Shown here: piece by piece, positions 1 to 5,665 of the stretch
Layout of the letters: the number at the start of each line of letters is the position of its first letter
Position numbering within the stretch: position 1 is the first letter of the stretch
DNA from: Methanobacteriaceae archaeon
GTDB taxonomy: Archaea; Methanobacteriota; Methanobacteria; Methanobacteriales; Methanobacteriaceae
Direction: 5' to 3'
Length of the DNA stretch: 8,233 nt
Assembly (NCBI GenBank): GCA_030681145.1
Contig: JAUXXK010000063.1
Coordinates: 1-8,233, forward strand
Notes under the pieces: generated by a model
Database searches by the model: none
The model's input: the letters and a program-made list of their open reading frames with translations, nothing else
What the model was told of the DNA's origin: nothing
Position numbers and translations under genes: made by a program

Positions 1-312
1 AACTTAAACCATGTGGTAGGAGTATCAGAACAGAATTTGCATCTTATACGCGCTGTTCATATTATAATGTCCGGAACAATAATGGATGGAAAACTGGCCC
101 TAAGCAGCGAACATGACGGATATGCTTGGGTTTATTTTGAAAATTTAAAGGAGTACGAATTGGCAGACTGGCTGAAAGATTACGTAAATAATCAATATTC
201 AATTACTAGCTGCCGAAATGAAATAGATGAGAAAAATGAATCAGAAAATAAGTTAAAACCCTGGATAAAAACCATTAAAAATTCGATTGATTCCGTCCGA
301 AAACAAGAATAA
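1..312 (+). CDS. NUDIX-like hydrolase, C-terminal part (5' end outside window)
   Basis: The frame is open from base 1 and ends at TAA 310-312. The GTG at 13 is an internal valine codon, not a convincing start, so the gene begins upstream of the window. The visible residues run [11 protein letters not shown], then a strand, then [15 protein letters not shown]. This is the C-terminal half of a NUDIX fold, where a beta strand is followed by an 'EHxxyxWv' segment and a final helix. The NUDIX box (GX5EX7REUXEEXGU) that would prove the family should lie off-window, so the substrate (a nucleoside diphosphate derivative in this family) cannot be judged. A charged tail of about 35 residues follows the fold. 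Family assignment is by pattern only. Confidence 0.6.
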   Translation, partial: NLNHVVGVSEQNLHLIRAVHIIMSGTIMDGKLALSSEHDGYAWVYFENLKEYELADWLKDYVNNQYSITSCRNEIDEKNESENKLKPWIKTIKNSIDSVRKQE

Positions 313-434
313 AATATTTAATAAAAAATTAATTATTTTCTAAAAAAATATTTTAATTTTAAATAGTTTTACTAAAAAATAATATATCTAAAATTTAATA
401 AATAAAAAATTCTTTTTAAGCTAACTAATCATCA

Positions 435-468
435 AAACTTTTATATATCAATATAACAATTGTTATAT
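435..468 (+). promoter_or_regulatory. Distal promoter with palindromic operator
   Basis: TTTATATA at 440-447, preceded by an A-rich BRE-like stretch, is a good archaeal TATA box. Immediately downstream, 451-468 is a perfect 18-bp palindrome, ATATAACAATTGTTATAT. With the usual TATA-to-start distance of about 26 bases, transcription would begin near 470, so a dimeric repressor on the palindrome would block initiation. The regulator is not identifiable from the sequence. The transcript would run through the nested hairpin toward the TusA-like gene. Confidence 0.5.
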
Positions 469-495
469 CATGGATATGTGGCAAATAATTATAAA

Positions 496-648
496 TTAAA
501 TGCCCATTATTCAAATTTTCCTAAAAATGATCCTAATCGAATGATAATATATTGAAATAGTGATTTTACCCGTTATAACATTCGGTTAGGGTAGAATTAG
601 GTGGAAAAAATTATTATTATTTTAATGAAGATAATTTTTGGCATTTAA
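496..648 (+). ncRNA. Putative structured leader or small RNA (nested hairpin)
   Basis: Three helices nest in order. TTAAATGCC at 496-504 pairs with GGCATTTAA at 640-648, continued across an asymmetric bulge by 506-510 with 631-635. TTTTCC at 516-521 pairs with GGAAAA at 603-608. CCTAATCGAATG at 532-543 pairs with CATTCGGTTAGG at 579-590 over 12 base pairs, one of them a G-U wobble, closing a loop of 35 bases. The whole forms one imperfect rod downstream of a TATA box and operator, and 87 bases before the TusA-like start codon. It matches no RNA family I recognise. It could instead be a DNA-level inverted repeat or chance pairing of AT-rich sequence, although the 12-bp inner stem is unlikely to be chance. 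Confidence 0.35.
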
Positions 649-675
649 AGTGGTTAAACCCATAAAATGATAATA

Positions 676-727
676 TTTTAAATACATAACATAGTATGGA
701 GATTAATTATTTAAATTAAAAGGTGAT
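676..727 (+). promoter_or_regulatory. Possible proximal promoter and Shine-Dalgarno of the tusA-like gene
   Basis: TTTTAAATA at 676-684 is a TATA-like sequence that would place a transcript start near 708. AGGTGAT at 721-727 is a strong match to the archaeal anti-Shine-Dalgarno sequence, seven bases before the ATG at 735, and fixes that start. If this promoter is used, the upstream hairpin would belong to a separate RNA and not to the tusA leader. Confidence 0.4.
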
Positions 728-734
728 GAATTAA

Positions 735-956
735 ATGAGTAATGTAAAAATAGATGTAAAAGGAGAAACCTGCCCAGTACCTCTTGTTGAGACTAGAAAA
801 GTCTTGAAAAATGCATCAAGAGGAGACATAATAGAAATAACAGGAACACATCCCGCTTCTAAAAAAGAGATACCTATGGCCATAGAAGCACTGGGCCTGG
901 AACTAATAAATGTAGAAGAAAAAGATGGCATATGGAAAATTAAAATAAAAAGGTAG
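735..956 (+). CDS. tusA: TusA/SirA-family sulfur carrier protein
   Basis: This 73-residue protein has the TusA (SirA/YeeD) fold signature. A short first strand ends in GETCPVP (residues 10-16), where Cys13 of the CPxP motif is the persulfide-carrying cysteine. It is followed by the typical helix LVETRKVL and by the strand, helix and strand of the two-layer alpha/beta fold. Family members are about 75-80 residues long, so this one is complete. TusA proteins are cytoplasmic and pass sulfane sulfur between a donor, such as a cysteine desulfurase or rhodanese, and acceptors in tRNA thiolation, molybdenum cofactor synthesis or sulfur oxidation. The DsrE-like gene starts seven bases after the stop, so the two are co-transcribed. 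A desulfurase homologue follows. The physiological acceptor is not evident. Confidence 0.9.
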   Translation: MSNVKIDVKGETCPVPLVETRKVLKNASRGDIIEITGTHPASKKEIPMAIEALGLELINVEEKDGIWKIKIKR

Positions 957-963
957 TGATTTA

Positions 964-1383
964 ATGACTGAAAAAGCCACTATAATAGTTCATAGCGGGG
1001 ATATGGACAAAGTTTACAGTGCATTAATTATCGCCAATGGTTCACTATCCATGGGGCTTGATGCATCATTATATTTTACATTTTGGGGACTGGAACGTTT
1101 GAAAAAAGGAGGTCTTGAAAAAGGCCCTCTATCAAAAATGCACTTTTTAGGATTGGGAAAATGGATGATAAATAAGAGAATGAAAAAAGCTAATGTTGTA
1201 TCCTTAGAGCGATTATTATCTGATTTTAAAGAGCTTGGGGGAAAAATTATAGCCTGTGATATGACAATGGAAATTATGGGCGTAAAAAAAGAAGATCTCC
1301 GAGAGGATCTAATTGATGAATATGGTGCCGTGGGCACATATGTCCAAGAAGCAAGAGAATCCAAAATAACATTATTCATCTGA
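964..1383 (+). CDS. DsrE2-like (DsrE/DsrF/DrsH family) sulfurtransferase
   Basis: The 139-residue protein matches the DsrE2-type branch of the DsrE/F superfamily. It has an N-terminal strand KATIIVHSGDMDKVYSAL, the segment YFTFWGLERLKKGG (37-50), a central helix LERLLSDFKELGGKI, and CDMTMEIMGV with Cys98 at the position of the conserved sulfur-binding cysteine. Some DsrE2 proteins carry N-terminal membrane helices, but this one has none and should be cytoplasmic. DsrE2 genes commonly sit beside tusA, and the proteins are thought to exchange persulfide sulfur. Here the gap to the upstream TusA-like gene is only seven bases, which supports a functional pair. The start ATG follows GTGAT at 956-960, a usable ribosome binding site. 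Automatic pipelines often label this family 'peroxiredoxin family'; no peroxidase motif is visible. Confidence 0.85.
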   Translation: MTEKATIIVHSGDMDKVYSALIIANGSLSMGLDASLYFTFWGLERLKKGGLEKGPLSKMHFLGLGKWMINKRMKKANVVSLERLLSDFKELGGKIIACDMTMEIMGVKKEDLREDLIDEYGAVGTYVQEARESKITLFI

Positions 1384-1460
1384 ATAAGCTTAATTTTATT
1401 AGTGAAAAATATATGAATTTAAAATTAAAGTTTATTGCTTTAATACTAAGTGGTTAATAA

Positions 1461-1467
1461 AAGGATG
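1461..1467 (+). promoter_or_regulatory. Shine-Dalgarno of the desulfurase-like gene
   Basis: AAGGATG lies eight bases before the ATG at 1476. The 92-base gap from the DsrE2-like stop also contains a TATA-like AAAAATATATG around 1405-1414, so the desulfurase homologue may have its own weak promoter as well as read-through from tusA-dsrE2. Confidence 0.4.
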
Positions 1468-1475
1468 TTGATATA

Positions 1476-2678
1476 ATGTTAAATGAATATATATACTTGG
1501 ATAATGCTTCAATTACTCGCCTAGATGAAAGAGTATTAGAAGAAATGAAAAAATATTTTTTTAAAAATTATGCCATCCCCACATCAGAATCAGGATATTC
1601 AATGGGCATAGAATCCCGAGAAGCTTTGGATAAAATTAGAGAAAAGATAGCCAATTCTCTTGGTGCTTCTAAAGAAGAATTCATTTTTACCTCAGGCAAT
1701 ACTGAATCAAGCAATATTGCTTTAAAAAGTGTAGTTATGGCAGCAAATCTAAAAAACGACCTACTTTCAAATTCTGAATCAAGTAAAGAAAAAAATTCTG
1801 TTCATATAATTGTATCTAAAATAGAAGATTTTTCTGTTCTTAATACGGCTAAAACATTAGAAAAGATGGGTTTTGGGGTAAAATACCTTGATGTTGATTC
1901 AGAAGGTTTAATAAGTCCAGAAAACCTTAAAGAATCAATTTCAGATGAAACAATTATTGTATCTATACAACATGCTAATCAAGAAATAGGAACTATTCAG
2001 GATATAAAGACTATTGGAAAAATTTGTAAAGAAAAAAACGTAATATTCCATACTGATGCCACCCATTCATTTGTTCGTGTCCCCATTGATATTAAAAAAA
2101 TAGACGTAGATTTAATTTCAGTTTCAGCCCATACTATTCACGGCCCAGCAGGTGTCGGAGGATTATACATTCGTAAAGGAACCCCTATTTCTAAATGGAT
2201 GGACGGTGGATTTCAAGAATATAACCTCCGTGCAGGAACCGAAAACATACCTGGGGCCGCAGGTTTTGCTAAAGCAGTAGAACTGATCACTGAAAAAGAA
2301 AATTCGAAATTATTGAAAATGAGAGATCATCTTATTAATCGAATATTAACAGAAATTCCACAAACAGTTTTAAACGGCCACCCTAATCATAGAACTCCCC
2401 ATAATGTGAATATAACATTCGAATTTGTAGAAGGAGAATCCATAACATTACATCTTGACATGAGAGGATTTGCAGTAAGTACTGGATCAGCTTGTTTTAG
2501 TAAATCATTGGATCCTAGTCATGTTATATTGGGTATTGGGGGCAATCCTGAAAGGGCTCATGGATCTGTAAGATTAACATTCGGACGATTTAATAATATG
2601 GAAGAAATTAATGCTGTTGCAGATGCATTAGCCACAGTAGTGGAAAATTTAAGAAAAATTAGTCCTTTAAGTAAGTGA
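1476..2678 (+). CDS. NifS/IscS-type cysteine desulfurase homologue lacking the PLP lysine
   Basis: The 400-residue length and order of motifs are those of class V aminotransferase-fold cysteine desulfurases (NifS/IscS). These include YLDNASIT (7-14), FTSGNTES (71-78), SIQHANQEIG (163-172), FHTDAT (191-196), LRAGTENIPGAAG (251-263) and GSACFSKSLDPSHV (337-350). Cys340 occupies the catalytic persulfide position and Asp194 the PLP ring-nitrogen position. The Schiff-base lysine is missing: the usual S-x-HK-x-GP motif reads SAHTIHGPAG, with Thr220 (codon ACT) in place of lysine. The PLP-stacking histidine (usual EHxxV) is Asp118 in IEDFSV, DATQS is DATHS, and QERG is QEYN. The frame is intact and otherwise well conserved, so this is not an obvious pseudogene. 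It is probably not a conventional PLP-dependent desulfurase. A persulfide-accepting or scaffold role is inferred from the kept cysteine loop. It follows the TusA and DsrE2 genes on the same strand, 92 bases away. Confidence 0.88.
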   Translation: MLNEYIYLDNASITRLDERVLEEMKKYFFKNYAIPTSESGYSMGIESREALDKIREKIANSLGASKEEFIFTSGNTESSNIALKSVVMAANLKNDLLSNSESSKEKNSVHIIVSKIEDFSVLNTAKTLEKMGFGVKYLDVDSEGLISPENLKESISDETIIVSIQHANQEIGTIQDIKTIGKICKEKNVIFHTDATHSFVRVPIDIKKIDVDLISVSAHTIHGPAGVGGLYIRKGTPISKWMDGGFQEYNLRAGTENIPGAAGFAKAVELITEKENSKLLKMRDHLINRILTEIPQTVLNGHPNHRTPHNVNITFEFVEGESITLHLDMRGFAVSTGSACFSKSLDPSHVILGIGGNPERAHGSVRLTFGRFNNMEEINAVADALATVVENLRKISPLSK

Positions 2679-2689
2679 AAACTAAATCT

Positions 2690-2745
2690 AGCTTTTTTGG
2701 ACTATATCTAAGTATTATTTCTTAAAATATCTTTTTTTCAGCTTT
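2690..2745 (+). terminator. T-rich termination region after the desulfurase-like gene
   Basis: Two T tracts in a repeated context, AGCTTTTTTGG at 2690-2700 and TCTTTTTTTCAGCTTTTTGG at 2730-2749, follow the stop codon by 12-70 bases. Oligo-T tracts are typical archaeal terminators, and the stretch separates two convergent genes. No strong hairpin is visible. Confidence 0.4.
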
Positions 2746-2772
2746 TTGGCCTCTGATTACCCAAGAATTTCA

Positions 2773-3213
2773 TTATTTTAATAAACTATTTGCAAAATTT
2801 TTGGCATTTTTAAGGTCTTCTTCATCAGGTTTCCCTTTATTATGCCCACCTACCAATTTTAAAGGCCCATAGCTATCAAATCCTTTACAGTAAAACTCAT
2901 CCATGACTTCAAAACCTTTGTCAGATAATTTTTCATTTAACCATTTGTTTGGCTTTCCATTTCCACTGGTTATAAATGTAAATGCTTTTTTACTTTTCAC
3001 ATTATCCATGCTTTCAACAAACTTTCTTAATTTTTTATGAGGCCTGAAATAGTATATTCCTGAACCAAATCCAATTAAATCATATTCGTTAATAATATCA
3101 TGATTTGCATCTGTTAAGTCTATTAAATCTGCTTCCAAAGTTTTGGCCATTGCTTCAGCAATTTTTTTAGTATTTCCATGATGTGTAGATTTGTAAATTA
3201 TCGCGGTTTTCAT
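2773..3213 (-). CDS. Small flavodoxin-family protein
   Basis: The 146-residue alpha/beta protein starts MKTAIIYKSTHHGNTKKIAEA. Residues 9-15 (STHHGNT) are the FMN phosphate-binding loop of flavodoxins, followed directly by the first helix. GFGSGIYYFRPHKKLRKFV (48-66) matches the second FMN loop region, where an aromatic residue stacks on the isoalloxazine ring. FTFITSGNGKP (78-88) is the next core strand and loop. One cysteine (Cys109) precedes a Gly/Lys-rich C-terminal segment that resembles the short flavodoxin-like proteins common in methanogens and clostridia. The role is presumably cytoplasmic electron transfer; its partners are unknown. The ATG is preceded on the - strand by AGAGG at eight bases. 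It lies downstream of the ArsR gene on the same strand (gap about 70 bases). A possible ArsR-type repeat sits in that gap, so it may be under the same control. Confidence 0.85.
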   Translation of the reverse strand: MKTAIIYKSTHHGNTKKIAEAMAKTLEADLIDLTDANHDIINEYDLIGFGSGIYYFRPHKKLRKFVESMDNVKSKKAFTFITSGNGKPNKWLNEKLSDKGFEVMDEFYCKGFDSYGPLKLVGGHNKGKPDEEDLKNAKNFANSLLK

Positions 3214-3258
3214 TTTTATTCCTCTTTTAAATTACATATGTTTATTAATTTGACAACT

Positions 3259-3275
3259 TTCGAATTGTATTTGAA
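3259..3275. promoter_or_regulatory. Imperfect inverted repeat upstream of the flavodoxin gene
   Basis: TTCGAAT and ATTTGAA, separated by TGT, form an inverted repeat with one mismatch in seven pairs. It lies 46 bases upstream of the flavodoxin start on the - strand. The TTCGA half-site is shared with the perfect repeat at 3608-3623 in front of the ArsR gene, so this may be a second, weaker site for the same repressor. A candidate TATA sequence for the flavodoxin gene (TTAATAAA on the - strand, 3242-3249) lies just downstream of it. Confidence 0.3.
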
Positions 3276-3283
3276 AAAAAATT

Positions 3284-3583
3284 TTAAGATTCATTATTCA
3301 GTTTTAAAAGTTCATTCACTTCATTAACCATTTCTTCATTAACTCTCGCCACTAAATATTTACCTTTTCTTTCAGTGAAGATCAAATCAGCATTAGATAA
3401 CTCTTTAAGGTGATGTGATATAGTAGGAGCGCCAATATTCAAAGATTTACTAATTTCACATATTAAACAACCACTATCCGTTTCATAGCTGGCTTCATGC
3501 TTTTTAACAATTTGAAAGTATAATTCTAAGCGATTAGGGTTAGAAAGGGCTTTAAAAACTTTGGCCATTTTTTTGGTATCCAT
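3284..3583 (-). CDS. ArsR-family winged-helix repressor
   Basis: The 99-residue protein starts MDTKKMAKVFKALSNPNRLELY, the classic first helices of ArsR/SmtB repressors. The recognition helix region reads GAPTISHHLKELSNADLI (51-68), followed by the wing ERKGKYLVARV. Cys39 and Cys42 (GCLICEI) sit at the start of the helix that carries the CxC metal site in ArsR (ELCVCDL), but spaced as CxxC, so metal, metalloid, thiol or redox sensing is plausible. The ATG at 3583 was chosen because GGTG lies seven bases upstream. The frame is open to a TTG at 3607, which would add eight residues with another CxxC (CGVC) and has no ribosome binding site. If that longer form is real, the protein carries two CxxC pairs. 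The inverted repeat at its promoter suggests autorepression. Genes on both sides, for an exporter and a flavodoxin, are candidate targets. Confidence 0.85.
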   Translation of the reverse strand: MDTKKMAKVFKALSNPNRLELYFQIVKKHEASYETDSGCLICEISKSLNIGAPTISHHLKELSNADLIFTERKGKYLVARVNEEMVNEVNELLKLNNES

Positions 3584-3607
3584 ACATACACCACAATTAT
3601 TCCACAA

Positions 3608-3652
3608 TTCGATAAGTATCGAAACTTAATTATTTTTGAAGTAGTATATAAA
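3608..3652 (-). promoter_or_regulatory. arsR promoter with 16-bp palindromic operator
   Basis: On the - strand TTTATATA (3645-3652) is a clear TATA box, placing the transcript start near 3623. The perfect inverted repeat TTCGATAAGTATCGAA (3608-3623) covers that start, an arrangement expected for autorepression. Its TTCG-N8-CGAA layout resembles the TTCGTA-N4-TACGAA box I recall for the methanogen redox regulator MsvR. That is a resemblance from memory, not a search result. Confidence 0.55.
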
Positions 3653-3669
3653 GATTGCTTGTTTAAAAG

Positions 3670-4284
3670 TTATCCAATTATTAGATGGATGCCTTGATCT
3701 AGGAAATAAAATGCAAACATTACTAAAACTATGCCTAAAATCCTCATTATGTAAATATATGGCTTTCCCATCAATAAATTCCTGGATTTTCCAGTGCAGT
3801 AAGATAAAACTATTTTTGAACCTATTAAAAGTAAGTAAAACCCAATAATAAACCATAAAGGAGATAAATGACTCTTCATATAAGCAGGAATTATAATAGG
3901 TCCCCCAATGGTTATCCAGAATAAATAGGGGGCGGGATTTAAAAAATTAATGACAACTCCTTTTTGTAGTGATTTAGGTTGATCTAATGAAATATCTGCA
4001 GTCAAACCTCCAGTTTTAAAACACTCATAAGCCAGAAATACCAAATAAACCGCGCCAATAATAGAAATAATTCCTAGAATAAAACTATATCCAGAAATTA
4101 AAGATAAAAACAGCAAACAAATTATAATAATAGGGATATCCGAAATTATCGGGGCAAAAGCTACTTTTACTCCTTCTTTGTACCCGTGTTTCAATGTCTG
4201 GGAGATCACCAAGACCAGGAGTGGGCCCGGTGAGAATCCCGCATAGAGGCCTAGAGTGATTCCTGCAATAAATAGTTCGATCAT
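3670..4284 (-). CDS. LysE/RhtB-family exporter
   Basis: This 204-residue integral membrane protein has the LysE superfamily hallmarks. The first helix is followed by GFSPGPLLVLVISQTLKHGYKEG (16-38), containing the conserved PGP. FAPIISDIPIII (43-54) starts the second helix, and VINFLNPAPYLFW (111-123) is the NP-x-P motif of the fourth. About six hydrophobic helices can be drawn (1-28, 41-64, 68-90, 115-134, 141-163, 177-202). Family members export amino acids or small cations and metabolites; the substrate cannot be read from sequence. It precedes the ArsR gene on the same strand with a gap of about 85 bases, so export of a toxic or excess compound sensed by ArsR is possible. The ATG is preceded by AGGAA on the - strand. 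It diverges from the hisG-like gene across about 200 bases. Confidence 0.85.
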   Translation of the reverse strand: MIELFIAGITLGLYAGFSPGPLLVLVISQTLKHGYKEGVKVAFAPIISDIPIIIICLLFLSLISGYSFILGIISIIGAVYLVFLAYECFKTGGLTADISLDQPKSLQKGVVINFLNPAPYLFWITIGGPIIIPAYMKSHLSPLWFIIGFYLLLIGSKIVLSYCTGKSRNLLMGKPYIYIMRILGIVLVMFAFYFLDQGIHLIIG

Positions 4285-4303
4285 TTTTATATTCCTAAAA
4301 TTT

Positions 4304-4351
4304 TTATCAATTGCTTATTTTATTAATATTTTCATATCATATAATTGATAA
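4304..4351. promoter_or_regulatory. Inverted repeat at the LysE promoter
   Basis: TTATCAATT (4304-4312) and AATTGATAA (4343-4351) are exact inverted copies 30 bases apart. They flank the stretch between the LysE start and its likely TATA box (ATTATATG on the - strand, 4338-4345). Spaced arms like these could bind a regulator or form a hairpin in the leader. In such AT-rich DNA a nine-base match may also be chance. Confidence 0.25.
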
Positions 4352-4455
4352 TAATTAAAGTGTTATTTTTTTTAAGCAAATAAAGACATATTAAGTTAAA
4401 AAAATTTCGATAAAACATCTCTACCCCAAAAACTTTACAAACCCAATAAACCAAA

Positions 4456-4488
4456 AAATATAAATACTATTTTTTTATTGCATAAATT
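4456..4488 (+). promoter_or_regulatory. hisG-like promoter, probably giving a leaderless mRNA
   Basis: AAATATAAATA at 4456-4466 is a good TATA box preceded by an A-rich BRE-like stretch. The expected transcript start, about 26 bases past its centre, falls at about 4485-4489, that is at the ATG. No Shine-Dalgarno sequence is present before the ATG, which fits leaderless translation. Confidence 0.5.
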
Positions 4489-5478
4489 ATGGAGAAAATA
4501 GTTCTTGGTCTCCCCAAAGGGAGCTTAAACAATGTCAACAGGGGAAATACTTATCAATTGCTAGTAGAAGCAGGATATGAAGTCAGAGGATATGAACCTG
4601 GTAAAGAAGAAAATGAAATTTTTATTACCAATGATTCTGAAATTAAATCCTACCTTACCAGGCCACAAAGTGCTCCTGTGGAACTTAATCGAGAAATTCT
4701 TGATTTAGCAATAATAGGTGAAGATTGGGTTCGTGAAGAGTCCGTAAATCTATCAAAAGAGTTAATAACAAAAATTGGAGATCTTAATTACGGACAAACA
4801 CGTTTGATTGTGGCCGTTCCACAAGGCGCCCCATATAATTCATTAAGTGAATTTTTTCAAGAAAACAAAAACAGGAAAACGCCAATTTTATGCTTTACAG
4901 AATACCCCAATCTCACTAGGCAGTTTTTTATGGAAAATGAATCTTATCAAGAAATATTTGGAGAAAGCACTCCTCTTGTTCAGGTCAGAGGATTATGGGA
5001 TGGAGATAATGAAATGGTGCAAATAATAAACTCAGATGGTGCTACTGAAGTTTACATTGCTAAAGGCGCTGACTTAATTGTAGATAATACTCAAACTGGA
5101 AGTAGCTTAAAAAAAGCAGGCCTTAAAATAATAGATACCATCATGGAATCAAGTGCTGGCCTTTATGCTGGTACCAGCTGCACTGGACAAAAATTAGAAA
5201 AAGCACAGATGATATTTGATCAATTATTTGGAGCCATTGAAGCACGTAAATTTTTTGATGTTAAATTCAATATTGCCAATCATAGGGTGGCCGATACTGC
5301 AGCATTTTTAGTTTCAAATGAATATTGTTCTGACGAACCCACTGTGACTGCTGGTTCTAGTTTTTCCCAGATAAATGTTTTAATCCCTAAAAATAAGTTT
5401 CCTGAAATGTTAAAAGAAATTAAAAGTTTAGGAGCTTCTGCTATTGTTAGAGAAAACGTGAAACAGTATGTTAAATAA
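4489..5478 (+). CDS. hisG: Divergent HisG-like ATP phosphoribosyltransferase
   Basis: HisG joins ATP and PRPP in the first step of histidine synthesis in the cytoplasm. The 329-residue protein shows the long-form layout. The N-terminal [13 protein letters not shown] matches the usual PKGRL start. [11 protein letters not shown] (71-81) matches the 'DLGITGxD' segment. The PRPP loop [15 protein letters not shown] (198-212) matches VDxxxTGxTLrxxGL. The following [11 protein letters not shown] matches the 'SSAxLIAN' strand. The end (about 280-329; DEPTVTAGS, then [11 protein letters not shown]) fits the ACT-like regulatory domain. At 329 residues it is longer than the usual 285-300. Insertions are seen around residues 35-66 and 126-175, and several generally conserved positions differ. 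It stands alone with no other his gene in the window. It may be the genome's HisG or a paralogue acting on another phosphoribosyl reaction. The family is secure; the reaction is less so. Confidence 0.75.
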   Translation: MEKIVLGLPKGSLNNVNRGNTYQLLVEAGYEVRGYEPGKEENEIFITNDSEIKSYLTRPQSAPVELNREILDLAIIGEDWVREESVNLSKELITKIGDLNYGQTRLIVAVPQGAPYNSLSEFFQENKNRKTPILCFTEYPNLTRQFFMENESYQEIFGESTPLVQVRGLWDGDNEMVQIINSDGATEVYIAKGADLIVDNTQTGSSLKKAGLKIIDTIMESSAGLYAGTSCTGQKLEKAQMIFDQLFGAIEARKFFDVKFNIANHRVADTAAFLVSNEYCSDEPTVTAGSSFSQINVLIPKNKFPEMLKEIKSLGASAIVRENVKQYVK

Positions 5479-5499
5479 TGAAAATAATCTAAAAAATTA

Positions 5500-5525
5500 T
5501 TATTTTTATTATCTATTTTTTTTCT
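5500..5525 (+). terminator. T-rich terminator after the hisG-like gene
   Basis: About 20 bases after the stop codon the sequence becomes nearly pure T with a run of eight (5516-5523), typical of archaeal oligo-T termination. The rest of the gap up to 5620 shows nothing else recognisable. Confidence 0.5.
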
Positions 5526-5624
5526 ATTATTGAAATCGCTTTATTTTTTTAAAATAAATAAGATATTTAACTATTCCTCATTTAAGTCATTTATTAATCC
5601 CAATAGAAAAATAATAATATAAAG

Positions 5625-5661
5625 TTTTATAAGAACTCAAAAAAATAATATTATATGTGAT
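5625..5661 (+). promoter_or_regulatory. Promoter and ribosome binding site of the wall-binding protein gene
   Basis: TTTTATAAG at 5625-5633 is a TATA-like box that would start transcription near 5655. GTGAT at 5657-5661 matches the anti-Shine-Dalgarno sequence and lies four bases before the ATG at 5666. The GTG at 5657 is therefore better read as part of the ribosome binding site than as a start codon. Confidence 0.45.
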
Positions 5662-5665
5662 TATT

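Larger units (their letters stand above)
313..734. other. 422-base gene-free stretch upstream of the tusA-like gene
   Basis: No coding frame of credible length or composition is visible on either strand. The first 110 bases are A/T runs, including T-rich tracts that could end the upstream NUDIX transcript. From about 435 onward the stretch is organised: a TATA box with a palindrome (435-468), a nested inverted repeat (496-648), a second TATA-like sequence (676-684) and the ribosome binding site of the next gene (721-727). Confidence 0.7.

Noticed and set aside
13..15. GTG as the start of the first gene
   Set aside because: The frame is open upstream to base 1, there is no ribosome binding site in the available bases, and the protein would begin in the middle of a NUDIX fold.
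470..499. Nine-codon frame MDMWQIIIN at the predicted distal transcript start, as a leader peptide
   Set aside because: It would be leaderless and has no regulatory codons or conserved partner visible; too short to support from one sequence.
572..587. GTT-AT-AAC-ATTCG-GTT, resembling the SurR sulfur-regulator site (GTTn3AACn5GTT) upstream of sulfur genes
   Set aside because: The first spacer is two bases, not three, SurR is known from Thermococcales, and the sequence is already part of the hairpin's 3' arm.
731..931. 66-residue frame on the - strand
   Set aside because: It lies entirely opposite the well-conserved TusA-like gene and has no family features; it is an antisense shadow.
1014..1379. 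121-residue frame on the - strand
   Set aside because: Antisense shadow of the DsrE2-like gene, with Ser/Pro/Ile-rich composition and no motif.
1476..2678. Desulfurase-like gene as a decaying pseudogene
   Set aside because: The 400-codon frame is intact, with normal length, conserved catalytic cysteine loop and good motif order; the substitutions cluster at the cofactor site and are not spread at random.
3626..3856. 76-residue frame on the - strand
   Set aside because: Overlaps the LysE-type gene in another frame; the LysE motifs are clear in the longer frame.
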